Positions 1 to 8,957 of a stretch of 64,000 bases of DNA are shown here, piece by piece. How positions within the stretch are numbered: position 1 is the stretch's first letter; each line of letters opens with the position of its first letter. The position numbers and the translations under genes were made by a program. Where the stretch lies: positions 2,294,001-2,358,000 of the forward strand of contig CAXXSS010000001.1 in the NCBI GenBank assembly GCA_963676865.2, written 5' to 3'. The notes under the pieces are model-generated. The model had not been told where the DNA came from and did no database searches. It worked only from the letters and a program-made list of their open reading frames with translations. Origin of the DNA: JAAYUD01 sp963676865 (GTDB lineage: Bacteria; Bacteroidota; Bacteroidia; Bacteroidales; Bacteroidaceae).

Positions 1-642
1 GGTTGTCATGGTTCGGTTGAGTGGAAATGAGGAACCATAGCCAGCTGCCGAACCTAAAGGATTGCGGTTGCAGATACGGTATGCTGCCTGAAGGAATGTG
101 AGATCGTCAACAAGACTTTCGGCATAAGCGCCGAACCAAAGCCCAAAAGATGAAGGCATAGCTACCTGTAGGTGAGTATAACCGGGCATAAGGATATCCT
201 TGAAACGTTCACTCTGTATAATTAATTCGTGAAATAGTTTAAGAATATCGTTGGTCAGTTCTTTGATTTGGTCGCGAGTAAAAAGTTTTAGATCTAACAG
301 CACTTGATCATTACGTGAGCGTCCGCTATGAATCTTTTTCCCAATATCTCCTAATTGTCGCGTTAGGATAAGCTCTACCTCAGAATGGACATCTTCTACA
401 CCTTCTTCAATTATAAAATCACCCTTTTCTGCTAAAACATAAATACTTTTTAATTCGGGCAGTAACTTGTGTAATTCATCAGCGGTGAGCAGACCAATGC
501 TTTGGAGCATAGTGATATGCGCTATTGAGCCAAGCACATCGTATTTAGCTAACAAAAGGTCGAGCTCTTTGTCTCTACCTATGGTAAAGGTCTCGATAGC
601 TTTGTCGACCTGAACTGATTTTTCCCAAAGTTTTAATGCCAT
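1..642 (-). CDS. argH: argininosuccinate lyase, 3' end cut by window edge
   Basis: Cleaves argininosuccinate to arginine and fumarate, the last step of arginine synthesis in the cytoplasm. The frame opens at ATG (640-642) and runs off the left edge, so about 214 N-terminal residues are visible. Family motifs seen are the HSGRSRNDQ segment (around residues 111-119), the MPGYTHLQ segment that carries the conserved Thr-His, and PLGSAAGYGSSF near the edge. The SRPBCC-like gene ends 4 bp upstream of the start, and pyrE lies directly before that, so the three probably share a transcript. The family is about 450 residues long, so roughly half is missing only because of the window boundary. Confidence 0.95.
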   Translation of the reverse strand, partial: MALKLWEKSVQVDKAIETFTIGRDKELDLLLAKYDVLGSIAHITMLQSIGLLTADELHKLLPELKSIYVLAEKGDFIIEEGVEDVHSEVELILTRQLGDIGKKIHSGRSRNDQVLLDLKLFTRDQIKELTNDILKLFHELIIQSERFKDILMPGYTHLQVAMPSSFGLWFGAYAESLVDDLTFLQAAYRICNRNPLGSAAGYGSSFPLNRTMTT

Positions 643-646
643 TATA

Positions 647-1057
647 TTAATAAGGTATCATAGATAACACATCAACCATCTTCTCCAATCCTTCTTTGAC
701 TGGTTTGGAAACGATGCTTTTCATGAAAACGTTGACTTCCAATCCTGCTGTGATGCGTATTTTGCATTCATCGTCAGAGATTGCTACGATCTGAATCCAT
801 AAGTTGAAAGCGATAGGTGAGTTGATAGAACCAAATTTGATGCACTTGGAAGGTATACGCTCGGTAACCTCTAGCTGTATGTCGCCTATACCGGAAACGT
901 TGAAGCTTACGCTGTCAGCATCGAACTTAAAGTCTTTGACTTTATCGGCAGGCAATTTATCTTTCATTGCCTCAATGTTGTTGAGGTTGGATAGCTTCTC
1001 GTATACCTTTTCTTCCGAAAAAGGTATCTGTCTCACGGGACTTTCAAAATTTGTCAT
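647..1057 (-). CDS. SRPBCC-fold (START/polyketide-cyclase-like) small protein
   Basis: A 136-residue cytoplasmic protein with no signal peptide. The beta-rich body and the C-terminal amphipathic helix (about residues 112-133) look like an SRPBCC hydrophobic-pocket fold; this is a fold impression, not a motif match. It sits between pyrE (gap 3 bp) and argH (gap 4 bp), so it is almost certainly co-transcribed with them. The ligand is unknown. The pyrimidine and arginine neighbours are probably only housekeeping company and do not define its job. Confidence 0.75.
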   Translation of the reverse strand: MTNFESPVRQIPFSEEKVYEKLSNLNNIEAMKDKLPADKVKDFKFDADSVSFNVSGIGDIQLEVTERIPSKCIKFGSINSPIAFNLWIQIVAISDDECKIRITAGLEVNVFMKSIVSKPVKEGLEKMVDVLSMIPY

Positions 1058-1060
1058 GTT

Positions 1061-1699
1061 TTAATCTTCTGGGTTCCAGTTTGCAGGATCTTTGCGCCAT
1101 CTGTCTAAAGTAGGGATCTCTTCTTCTGCAATGTATTCGGTGCGGAGAGCCACTTCGATAACAGCTTCGTAGTTGGTTAACGTGATTAATGGTACATGCG
1201 CTTCTTTGAAAGCTTTCTCAGCTTCGGGGAAGTCGTATGTATACGATGCTACCATACCGATCACATCGCATCCATTACGCCGAATAGCTTCAACAGCTTT
1301 TAAACTACTTTTGCCTGTTGATACTAAATCTTCAATAACTACCACTTTCATACCAGGGCGCAGTTCACCTTCTATAAGGTTTTCCAAACCGTGGTCTTTA
1401 GGGGTGGAACGCACATATACGAAAGGTAAGTTCAGTTCATCGGCAACAAGTGCCCCTTGTGGAATAGCGCCGGTAGCAACTCCTGCAATAGCATCTACTG
1501 TGCTAAAGTGCTCAAGAATGATACGCGTCAATTCTGTTTTGACAAAGCTTCTGAGAGATGGATAAGATAACGTTTTCCTATTATCACAATAGAAAGGTGA
1601 TTTCCACCCTGAAGCCCATGTGAATGGATTCGAAGGTTGAAGCTTGATAGCTTTAATCTTCAATAGTTTCTCTGCGAATAGTCTCTCTAAATTTTTCAT
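1061..1699 (-). CDS. pyrE: orotate phosphoribosyltransferase
   Basis: Transfers the phosphoribosyl group of PRPP to orotate, giving OMP in de novo pyrimidine synthesis. The protein has 212 residues, the usual length. The PRPP-binding signature VVVIEDLVSTGKSS lies around residues 118-131, preceded by the AGVATGAIPQGALVA substrate loop. The ATG at 1697-1699 is the first in the frame, and a good Bacteroides promoter lies just upstream (1723-1754). First gene of a pyrE-SRPBCC-argH transcript. Confidence 0.96.
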   Translation of the reverse strand: MKNLERLFAEKLLKIKAIKLQPSNPFTWASGWKSPFYCDNRKTLSYPSLRSFVKTELTRIILEHFSTVDAIAGVATGAIPQGALVADELNLPFVYVRSTPKDHGLENLIEGELRPGMKVVVIEDLVSTGKSSLKAVEAIRRNGCDVIGMVASYTYDFPEAEKAFKEAHVPLITLTNYEAVIEVALRTEYIAEEEIPTLDRWRKDPANWNPED

Positions 1700-1722
1700 A
1701 ATCTATTGAACTTAATAAGCCA

Positions 1723-1754
1723 CAAAATTAGGAAAAATGCATTGAAAAATGAAA
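1723..1754 (-). promoter_or_regulatory. promoter of pyrE
   Basis: On the minus strand, TAATTTTG (1723-1730) is a perfect match to the Bacteroides -7 box TAnnTTTG. A TTTC at 1751-1754 sits 20 bp upstream where TTTG is expected. The predicted leader to the pyrE start at 1699 is about 18 nt. Confidence 0.6.
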
Positions 1755-1798
1755 AGAAAGTTTGTTTTTTTAACCTATTTGTGGTAAGTAGTATGCTA

Positions 1799-2251
1799 TT
1801 ATTCTATAATAAGCCTTATTTCATCTATCTCGTAGCCTTTGCTTAGGGCAAAGCGGATGAGTTTTCCATTCATTTCGTACTTATCTTTTGCTTTAAGACT
1901 TTTCCGTTTGGACTGAATAACATCCCTTAAAATGGACAGATATTCTTTTCTGTCTATTTCGTCGAGAGCTGTTTCTATGTCTTTATGGTCTACTCTTTTC
2001 ATTTTTAGTGCCAGGCGTATTTTGGCTATTCCCCATTTATTGAAACGATATTTGTCTCGAACAAAGGCTTTTGCATATCGGGTCTCGTCGATGAAATTTT
2101 CTTTGAGGAGTTTGGATATAACGTGTTCTATCATTTCTTTAGATGCACCCCTTTGCCGTAGCTTATCGTCTATTTCGCTAATACAGTGTTCGGATGTCGA
2201 ACACAACGAAGCGGTTTTGTTTAGTAATTCTTCTTCTGTATATATTTTCAT
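1799..2251 (-). CDS. recX: regulatory protein RecX
   Basis: RecX binds RecA filaments and limits their extension during recombination and repair. The 150-residue protein is helical and charged, made of three RecX three-helix repeats, with the conserved LLKENFIDETRYAKAFVRDK and KWGIAKIRLALKMK segments (about residues 48-90). It overlaps the 3' end of prmC by 4 bp, so it is translationally coupled to it. No recA is in the window. The length is typical for Bacteroides RecX. Confidence 0.9.
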   Translation of the reverse strand: MKIYTEEELLNKTASLCSTSEHCISEIDDKLRQRGASKEMIEHVISKLLKENFIDETRYAKAFVRDKYRFNKWGIAKIRLALKMKRVDHKDIETALDEIDRKEYLSILRDVIQSKRKSLKAKDKYEMNGKLIRFALSKGYEIDEIRLIIE

Positions 2252-3084
2252 CGTATTGCTGCTACTATTCTGTCGTTCTGATAGAAATCTTTTAAAATTC
2301 TTATTTCTTTAAAATGTTTTCGTTGAAGTATTTCGGCCGTTTCTTTTCCAAAGTGTTGGTTGATTTCGAAATAAAGCTTTCCGTCGGTTGTAAGTGCCTG
2401 CGAAGCATATTCGGCTATTTGACGGTAATATCGTAATGGGTCATTGTCTTCCACAAATAAGGCAATACTCGGTTCGTGGTAAAGGACTTCCGGTTGCATC
2501 CCTTCTTTTTCTTTTTGTGTCACGTAAGGGGGATTACTTACTATAATGTCGAATTGTTCTGAAGTATGGGGAGGCAAATTAAAAATGTCTTGCTCTTTGA
2601 AATTGACATTTGTTTTGATACTACTGTTATTGTATCTAGCTATCTTAAGGGCCTCTTTTGAAATATCCCAGCCTGTTACGGAAGCTTCGGTCAGGCGTTT
2701 GCTCAAAGAAATAGCAATGCAGCCACTTCCTGTGCCGATGTCCAAGATGCTTACTTTTCCTTTGTTTTCATGAACGATAAGATTCACTAACTCTTCAGTT
2801 TCGGGGCGGGGAATCAACACATCTGGCGTAACTTTGAACATTAAGTGGCAGAATATGGTGGTACCTATTATATATTGTATCGGTTCATGACGGAGCAGCC
2901 TTTCTACAATGTCTTGAATCTTTTGTGCTTTATCTGCTGATAAATCCGTATATTTGCCGGTGTATAGCTCTATTGTGCTAATATTAAGCGAATCGCTGCA
3001 TATAATAGATGCCAAACTCTTTATTTCTGTTACAGAATATTGAGTATCTAGTTGTCGGCGTATGTAAGTGAATAGTGATTCCAT
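2248..3084 (-). CDS. prmC: peptide chain release factor N5-glutamine methyltransferase
   Basis: Methylates the Gln of the GGQ motif in release factors RF1 and RF2 using SAM. Motif I ILDIGTGSGCIAISL and the catalytic VSNPPYVTQKE (about residue 183) are intact. The open frame extends to 3165, but I take the Met at 3084 (reading MESLFTYIRRQ), giving 278 residues. That start avoids overlap with divergent ribD and lies downstream of the -7 box at 3106-3113. The Met at 3096 is the other possibility. The last bases overlap recX. Confidence 0.93.
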   Translation of the reverse strand: MESLFTYIRRQLDTQYSVTEIKSLASIICSDSLNISTIELYTGKYTDLSADKAQKIQDIVERLLRHEPIQYIIGTTIFCHLMFKVTPDVLIPRPETEELVNLIVHENKGKVSILDIGTGSGCIAISLSKRLTEASVTGWDISKEALKIARYNNSSIKTNVNFKEQDIFNLPPHTSEQFDIIVSNPPYVTQKEKEGMQPEVLYHEPSIALFVEDNDPLRYYRQIAEYASQALTTDGKLYFEINQHFGKETAEILQRKHFKEIRILKDFYQNDRIVAAIR

Positions 3085-3105
3085 ATAATGTGGCATTAAT
3101 AGCTG

Positions 3106-3113
3106 CAAAATTA
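3106..3113 (-). promoter_or_regulatory. -7 box of prmC-recX
   Basis: TAATTTTG on the minus strand matches TAnnTTTG exactly. Transcription would begin near 3100, which rules out the far-upstream prmC start at 3165 and supports 3084. No clear -33 TTTG is present at the expected distance. Confidence 0.5.
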
Positions 3114-3130
3114 CGAAAATATATTTTACG

Positions 3131-4156
3131 ATGGAAGAAGACGAGAAATATATGTGGCGTTGCATTCAATTGGCAAGAAATGGACTTTGCACCGCTTCTC
3201 CCAACCCGATGGTTGGAGCTGTCATCGTATGTGATGGAAAGATAATTGGTGAAGGTTATCATATTCGAAGTGGTAAAGCACACGCCGAAGTCAATGCTGT
3301 GGGGTCAGTGAAAAAACAATCTTTATTGCGGCGTTCTACCATTTATGTCAGTCTCGAACCTTGTTCTCATTATGGTAAAACTCCTCCTTGCGCAGATATG
3401 TTGATCGCAAAAGGGATTCCTCGTGTTGTGATTGGCTGTGAAGACCCTTTTGTGAAAGTTCATGGGCGCGGTATTCAAAAGCTTTTGGATGCAGGATGCG
3501 AAGTGAAAACCGGTGTGCTCGAGAAAGAATGCCGGCAATTGATACGAAAGTTTGTTACTCTCAATACTCTCGTTAGACCGTATGTGACATTGAAGTGGGC
3601 TGAATCTGCCGATGGCTTTATCGGGAATAATATTAGTCGTACAATCCTTTCTTCCTCTTTGTCGACATTATTGGTGCAAAAACGTCGCGCCGAAAATGAT
3701 GCTATTATGGTGGGGACGGAGACGGCTCGTATTGACGACCCTCGATTAACTTTGCACAATTGGTATGGTAAAAATCCTATTCGGGTTGTCCTTGATCGTC
3801 GGTTGTCCTTGCCTCGTTCTATTCATTTGTTCGATGGATATGCCCGAACATTAGTCTTTACCACTTTTTATCATTCCGATAGCTCAAATGTAGAGTACAT
3901 TGTTTTGCCAGAAGAAGATTATTGCCTTTCTCGCTTCCTTAAAGAATTAGCGCAAAGAGAGATTCAATCGTTACTGGTAGAAGGTGGCGCCAGGCTCCAT
4001 CAGTCATTTATTGATGAAGAGTTTTGGGACGAGGCTTATGTCGAGAAAAGTGTGAAAGTGTTGGGTGGCGGAGTGCATGCTGCCCAATTAAAAAATATTA
4101 AAGGGTTCACAAATCAAAGAGCGTTGGGAGTCGACATTTTTAAATACATACATTAA
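3131..4156 (+). CDS. ribD: bifunctional riboflavin deaminase/reductase RibD
   Basis: Carries out two riboflavin steps: deamination of diaminohydroxyphosphoribosylamino-pyrimidine and reduction of the ribosyl side chain. The N-terminal zinc deaminase domain has HAEVNA (about residues 50-55) and PCSHYGKTPPCAD (about 76-88), which hold the zinc ligands His, Cys and Cys and the catalytic Glu. The C-terminal DHFR-like reductase domain follows, with TLKWAESADG and LLVEGGARLHQSF. At 341 residues it is full length. It is divergent from prmC and separated from uppS by 188 bp, so probably monocistronic. Confidence 0.95.
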   Translation: MEEDEKYMWRCIQLARNGLCTASPNPMVGAVIVCDGKIIGEGYHIRSGKAHAEVNAVGSVKKQSLLRRSTIYVSLEPCSHYGKTPPCADMLIAKGIPRVVIGCEDPFVKVHGRGIQKLLDAGCEVKTGVLEKECRQLIRKFVTLNTLVRPYVTLKWAESADGFIGNNISRTILSSSLSTLLVQKRRAENDAIMVGTETARIDDPRLTLHNWYGKNPIRVVLDRRLSLPRSIHLFDGYARTLVFTTFYHSDSSNVEYIVLPEEDYCLSRFLKELAQREIQSLLVEGGARLHQSFIDEEFWDEAYVEKSVKVLGGGVHAAQLKNIKGFTNQRALGVDIFKYIH

Positions 4157-4305
4157 GTTGAGGTGTTGTATACAATTAAAAAATATTGGTGTTTTAAATT
4201 TGATGTGCTTCATTATTTGGAGAAAGAAAACCCTAAAAAGCTCTCATTTAGTGATAATTTTATATAAAACTTCTATTTATCGCTTATTATAGAAAAAATT
4301 GTTCC

Positions 4306-4313
4306 TATTTTTG
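4306..4313 (+). promoter_or_regulatory. -7 box of the uppS-bamA operon
   Basis: TATTTTTG matches TAnnTTTG exactly and lies 31 bp before the uppS ATG. I do not see a clean TTTG at -33. Confidence 0.5.
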
Positions 4314-4344
4314 CAATTTGTAAACAACAGATTTTCGGAAGCAA

Positions 4345-5097
4345 ATGGCTGAAGATTATGAAATAGATAAAAATCGTGTGCCAAAGCATGTTGCTATCAT
4401 AATGGATGGCAATGGGCGTTGGGCAAAACTGCGGGGTGAAGAACGCAGGAACGGTCATATTGCAGGAGCTGATACGGTAAAAGAAATTATTGAAGCTGCT
4501 GCTTTAATCGGGGTCAAGTATTTGACTCTTTATACGTTTTCGAGCGAAAATTGGAATCGTCCGGAGGCGGAAGTCGCTGCATTAATGGATTTGTTGTTTG
4601 ATTCGCTTAAGGAAGAAGTCCTTTTCAAAAATGACATTTGTTTTAGAATCATAGGCGATTTAAGCAAGCTTCCGGATAAGCTTCAACAGCGTTTAAATCA
4701 GTGTGTGTGCGATACTGCTCATGGCAAGAAATTGACTTTAGTTTTGGCTTTGAGCTATTCTTCGCATTGGGAAATTACCGAAGCCACCCGCCAGATTGCC
4801 CGTTTGGTTCAAGAGGGCAAAATGGTTCCTGAGGAGATCACTACTGATACTATATCGCAGTATTTGGCTACCAATTTTATGCCTAATCCCGATTTGCTTA
4901 TCCGTACCGGTGGCGAATTGAGATTAAGTAATTATTTGTTGTGGCAATGTGCTTATTCCGAGCTATATTTTTGCGACACCTATTGGCCAGATTTCAGAAA
5001 AGAGGAGTTGTATAAAGCTATAGCGGATTTTCAACAGCGAGAAAGACGTTATGGAATGACCAGTGAACAGATTAGTAAAAAACCTAAAATTAGATAG
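4345..5097 (+). CDS. uppS: isoprenyl (undecaprenyl) diphosphate synthase
   Basis: Condenses isopentenyl diphosphate onto farnesyl diphosphate in cis, making the C55 carrier for peptidoglycan and O-antigen. The active-site motif HVAIIMDGNGRWAK (about residues 14-27), with the catalytic Asp, and the C-terminal RTGGELRLSNYLLWQ and AYSELYF motifs are all present. Length is 250 residues, as usual. The TAG stop directly abuts the bamA ATG. That places carrier-lipid synthesis and outer-membrane assembly in one envelope operon. Confidence 0.96.
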   Translation: MAEDYEIDKNRVPKHVAIIMDGNGRWAKLRGEERRNGHIAGADTVKEIIEAAALIGVKYLTLYTFSSENWNRPEAEVAALMDLLFDSLKEEVLFKNDICFRIIGDLSKLPDKLQQRLNQCVCDTAHGKKLTLVLALSYSSHWEITEATRQIARLVQEGKMVPEEITTDTISQYLATNFMPNPDLLIRTGGELRLSNYLLWQCAYSELYFCDTYWPDFRKEELYKAIADFQQRERRYGMTSEQISKKPKIR

Positions 5098-7704
5098 ATG
5101 TATTATCGTACTTATTTGAAATTTATAGCATTAGCTAGTTTGCTTCTTTGCTGCGTTTTGCAAGGAAATGCACAAGAGGTAGCTGCCGATACAATTTATA
5201 AACCTGCTATTATTTATACGGGGACTCCTAAAAAGTTTGAAATCGCCGGCATAAAGGTAGAAGGTGTAAAAGGCTACGAAGATTATGTGTTGATAGGCAT
5301 TTCGGGATTGGCTGTGGGGCAGACAATTACAGTGCCTGGTCAGGAAATAACCGATGCTATACGTCGCTATTGGAAGCATGGTTTGTTTTCGAATGTGGCT
5401 ATGTCTGTTGAAAAGGAGTATAAAAATAAAATTTGGTTATTGATTACTTTGGCCCAACAACCGCGTATCTCTGATATCCATTATCATGGAGTGAAGAAGG
5501 CGGAACGGACAGATTTGATTGCCAAACTGGGTATGCCTAAAGGAAGTCAGATTACTTCCAATATGGTCGATCGAGCCAAACTGTTGATTAAACGTTATTT
5601 TGATGATAAAGGATTTAAAAATGCTGATGTAAATATTGTTCAGACTGACGATCCTAAAACTCCCAACGAAGTAATTGTTGATATCAATATCGATAAGAAA
5701 GAAAAAATTCATGTTCACAAGATAACGTTTGAAGGTAATGTCGTGCTGAAATCTAAAAAGTTGAAGCGGATTATGAAGAAAACGAACGAACGACATAAAT
5801 TGATGAATATTTTCCGCCCTAAGAAGTTCGTGAATGAAAATTACGAAGCCGATAAGAAGTTGATTATTGATAAGTATAATGAACTGGGCTATCGTGATGC
5901 TCGTATTATGAAAGATAGCACCAAAATGTTTAATGATCGTACGATAGACGTTTATATTAAAGTAAACGAAGGCGATAAATACTATTTACGCAATGTGACG
6001 TGGCTGGGCAATACTGTCTATTCTACAGATCAGCTGAATTATATGTTGCGAATGAAGAAGGGTGATGTTTATAATCAGAAGTTGATGAATCAGCGTTTGT
6101 CTTCAGATGATGATGCTATCGGTAACCTCTATTATAATAATGGTTATTTGTTTTATAATCTTGATCCGGTAGAAATAAACGTGGAAAACGACTCAATTGA
6201 TTTGGAAATGAGAATCAGTGAAGGACGTCAGGCTTCTATTGATAAAATAACCATCAGCGGTAACGATCGAGTTTATGAAAATGTGATTCGTCGTGAACTA
6301 CGTATTCGTCCGGGTGATCTTTTCAGCCGTGAAGATTTGATGCGTTCGTTGCGTGAATTGTCTCAGATGGGACATTTCGATCCTGAAAAAATGAATCCTG
6401 ATATTCGTCCTGACCAAGTAAATGGAACGGTGAATATAGGGTTGCCGTTGACATCAAAGGCCAATGATCAGGTTGAATTCTCGGCTGGTTGGGGTCAAAC
6501 AGGTGTTATCGGTACGTTGAGCTTGAAGTTTACTAACTTTTCTATGGCCAATTTATTACATCCGGGACAGAACTACCGGGGTATATTGCCACAGGGTGAT
6601 GGACAAACATTTACAATTAGCGCTCGTACCAATGCGTCATACTATCAACAATATAGCGTGTCATTCTTTGATCCTTGGTTCGGAGGTAAACGTCCTAATT
6701 CATTGTCTTTGTCGGCATTCTATTCTCGCCAGACCGATATTAGTAGTAAGTACTACAGTCAATCATATCTGAACAACTATTCTAATAGTATGTACGGCGG
6801 TTCATATAATTATAAAGATATGTATGATAAGTCTAAATCGTTGCAAATGTATGGATTCTCTGTAGGATTCGGTAAACGTTTGAGATGGCCGGATGATTAT
6901 TTCACACTCTCTACCGAACTGTCTTATCAGCGCTATGTGCTTCACGATTGGAAATATTTCCCTGTTACTGACGGTCATTGTAACAATATTAGTTTGAATA
7001 TTACGTTGGGTAGAAATTCTGTAGATAATCCTATATTCCCTCGCACGGGTTCTGAGTTCTCATTGTCTTGTCAGTTTACACCTCCTTATTCTTTATTCGA
7101 CGGAATCGATTATAGTACTTACAATTTGAGCAATCAGAACGATGTAAACAAAATGCATCGGTGGATCGAATATCATAAATGGGAATTTAAATCGAAAACC
7201 TATACACCGTTGATGGATCCGACTATATACAAGAAAGGTTTGGTATTGATGACGCGTGCAAATTTCGGTTTGCTAGGTTATTATAATAAGAATAAGAAAT
7301 CGCCATTCGAGACATTTGATGTTGGAGGTGACGGTATGACGGGCTATGCAAGCTATGCTACCGAAAGTGTCGGACTTCGTGGTTACGAGAATAGTTCGCT
7401 GACTCCATACGGGAAGGAGGGTTATGCTTATGCTCGTCTGGGTATGGAGCTTAGATACCCGTTGATGTTGGAGACCAGTACCAATATTTATATGCTGGCT
7501 TTTGTTGAAGGTGGTAATGCTTGGCATGATATCAAAAACTTTAATCCGCTTGATTTGAAACGTTCTGCCGGTGTCGGTGTACGTATATTCCTCCCAATGA
7601 TTGGTATGATGGGTATTGACTGGGGCTACGGCTTTGATAAGGTCTTTGGCTCGAAGCAGTATGGCGGTAGTCAGTTCCATTTTATATTAGGACAAGAATT
7701 TTAA
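5098..7704 (+). CDS. bamA: outer membrane protein assembly factor BamA
   Basis: Central component of the BAM complex, which inserts beta-barrels into the outer membrane. An 868-residue precursor with a signal peptide ending near QGNAQ (residues 22-26), five POTRA repeats to about residue 440, and a C-terminal Omp85 barrel. The chain ends ...FILGQEF with a terminal aromatic residue, the usual beta-signal. It is longer than E. coli BamA (about 810 residues) because of extended barrel loops, common in Bacteroidetes. It begins on the base after the uppS stop. The two Skp-like chaperones follow at once, a logical partner set for outer-membrane biogenesis. Confidence 0.95.
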   Translation: MYYRTYLKFIALASLLLCCVLQGNAQEVAADTIYKPAIIYTGTPKKFEIAGIKVEGVKGYEDYVLIGISGLAVGQTITVPGQEITDAIRRYWKHGLFSNVAMSVEKEYKNKIWLLITLAQQPRISDIHYHGVKKAERTDLIAKLGMPKGSQITSNMVDRAKLLIKRYFDDKGFKNADVNIVQTDDPKTPNEVIVDINIDKKEKIHVHKITFEGNVVLKSKKLKRIMKKTNERHKLMNIFRPKKFVNENYEADKKLIIDKYNELGYRDARIMKDSTKMFNDRTIDVYIKVNEGDKYYLRNVTWLGNTVYSTDQLNYMLRMKKGDVYNQKLMNQRLSSDDDAIGNLYYNNGYLFYNLDPVEINVENDSIDLEMRISEGRQASIDKITISGNDRVYENVIRRELRIRPGDLFSREDLMRSLRELSQMGHFDPEKMNPDIRPDQVNGTVNIGLPLTSKANDQVEFSAGWGQTGVIGTLSLKFTNFSMANLLHPGQNYRGILPQGDGQTFTISARTNASYYQQYSVSFFDPWFGGKRPNSLSLSAFYSRQTDISSKYYSQSYLNNYSNSMYGGSYNYKDMYDKSKSLQMYGFSVGFGKRLRWPDDYFTLSTELSYQRYVLHDWKYFPVTDGHCNNISLNITLGRNSVDNPIFPRTGSEFSLSCQFTPPYSLFDGIDYSTYNLSNQNDVNKMHRWIEYHKWEFKSKTYTPLMDPTIYKKGLVLMTRANFGLLGYYNKNKKSPFETFDVGGDGMTGYASYATESVGLRGYENSSLTPYGKEGYAYARLGMELRYPLMLETSTNIYMLAFVEGGNAWHDIKNFNPLDLKRSAGVGVRIFLPMIGMMGIDWGYGFDKVFGSKQYGGSQFHFILGQEF

Positions 7705-7733
7705 TAATTATAATTATCAAATATGTGTGCAAT

Positions 7734-8249
7734 ATGAAAAAGTCTATTTTATCTCTCGTTTTATTGTTGGGCTTTACGATGTCTGTTTGCGCCCAAAAAA
7801 TAGTATTGATCGATACGGACTATATATTGAAAAATATACCCGCTTACTCTAAGGCTACTGCCCAACTTGAACAGAATTCTCAAAAATGGCAGAATGAAGT
7901 TCAGGTTGTGTCTAATGAGGCAAAGACCATGTATACTAGTTACCAGAACAAAATGTCGCGTCTGTCGGATGCTCAGAAGAAAGTGCAAGAAGATGCTATT
8001 GTGGCAAAAGAGAAAAGTGCAGCCGAACTCAAACGTAAGTATTTCGGGCCTGATGGTGAATTGGCAAAACTGCGTCAAAACTTGATTAAGCCTATTCAAG
8101 ATCAGATATATAATGCTGCCAAGGCTTTATCAGAACGTTATGGCTATTCTATCGTTATCGATAGAGCTTCTGCTTCGAGCATTATTTTTGCATCTCCAAG
8201 TATTGATATCAGTGAAGATGTACTTGCCAAGATGGGTTATTCAAAATAA
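7734..8249 (+). CDS. OmpH/Skp-family periplasmic chaperone (first copy)
   Basis: Skp-type trimeric holdase for unfolded outer-membrane proteins in the periplasm. Signal peptide MKKSILSLVLLLGFTMSVCA precedes a conserved QKIVLIDTDYILKNIPAY strand. A long charged coiled coil (about residues 30-110) forms the tentacle. I choose the Met at 7734 over 7725 because it starts a normal signal peptide; 171 residues result. It lies 29 bp after bamA and 60 bp before a second paralogue. Confidence 0.9.
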   Translation: MKKSILSLVLLLGFTMSVCAQKIVLIDTDYILKNIPAYSKATAQLEQNSQKWQNEVQVVSNEAKTMYTSYQNKMSRLSDAQKKVQEDAIVAKEKSAAELKRKYFGPDGELAKLRQNLIKPIQDQIYNAAKALSERYGYSIVIDRASASSIIFASPSIDISEDVLAKMGYSK

Positions 8250-8309
8250 ATGATTACATTTGTAGTGTCAAAAAGAATAATATAATAATCAATAAACTTT
8301 TAAAGAATT

Positions 8310-8876
8310 ATGCTAAAGAAAATCGCACTCGCAATTGCATTATTTGCGCTTCCCTTGGTGGGAATATCTGCTCAGACAGTTAAGCTTGGGTATTATAACA
8401 CTCAAGCTGTTATCGTTGATATGCCCGAGTTTGTAAAGGCTCAGAACGAATTGAAAGAGTTGGGTAATAAGTATCAGGCAGAAATGAAACGTACTGAAAC
8501 CGAATTCAATACTAAGTATCAGCAATTCATACAGCAGAAAGATTCTCTGCCACAGGCTATCGCTGAACGCCGTCAGAAAGAACTTGAAGAAATGGGACAG
8601 CGTTCACAACAATACCAACAAGATGCACAACAAAGCATGCAAGACCAACAAGAGAAGAAGCTGACACCTATTTATCAGAAGATAGAGGCTGCCGTTAAAG
8701 CTATCGGACAAGAAGGTGGTTTTACTTGCATTTTCGATTTGGCTCGTACACAACTTCCTTATGTCAACGAAACCCAAATGGTTGACTTGACCAGTAAGAT
8801 TAAATCTCGTGTAGGTGCTACTGGCAACGCTTCTGCCACTCCAGCTCCTGCAGCTGCTGCTGGGAAAAAGAAATAG
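8310..8876 (+). CDS. OmpH/Skp-family periplasmic chaperone (second copy)
   Basis: Paralogue of the preceding gene, 188 residues. Signal peptide MLKKIALAIALFALPLVGIS ends before AQTVKLGYYNTQAVIVDMPE. The Gln/Glu-rich coiled coil (about residues 40-120) is unusually glutamine-heavy, and the C-terminus is a low-complexity Ala/Pro tail followed by GKKK. Tandem ompH genes behind bamA are usual in Bacteroides. A strong hairpin terminator follows at 8901-8947. Confidence 0.9.
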   Translation: MLKKIALAIALFALPLVGISAQTVKLGYYNTQAVIVDMPEFVKAQNELKELGNKYQAEMKRTETEFNTKYQQFIQQKDSLPQAIAERRQKELEEMGQRSQQYQQDAQQSMQDQQEKKLTPIYQKIEAAVKAIGQEGGFTCIFDLARTQLPYVNETQMVDLTSKIKSRVGATGNASATPAPAAAAGKKK

Positions 8877-8900
8877 ATATAACCCAATTAATAAAAGCGA

Positions 8901-8947
8901 CACAAATATCGGGTTATTTACTCGATGTTTGTGCCGTTGTTTTTTTA
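8901..8947 (+). terminator. intrinsic terminator after the ompH pair
   Basis: CACAAATATCG (8901-8911) pairs with CGATGTTTGTG (8923-8933) with one G-T type mismatch, followed by CCGTTG and a run of seven T. The nearest upstream in-frame murI start (8925) falls inside this hairpin, which argues for the later start at 8958. Confidence 0.75.
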
Positions 8948-8957
8948 TCACATAGCT

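Noticed and set aside
2984..3283. A 99-codon minus-strand frame across the prmC-ribD intergenic region.
   Set aside because: It overlaps the starts of two well-supported divergent genes and has no family features.
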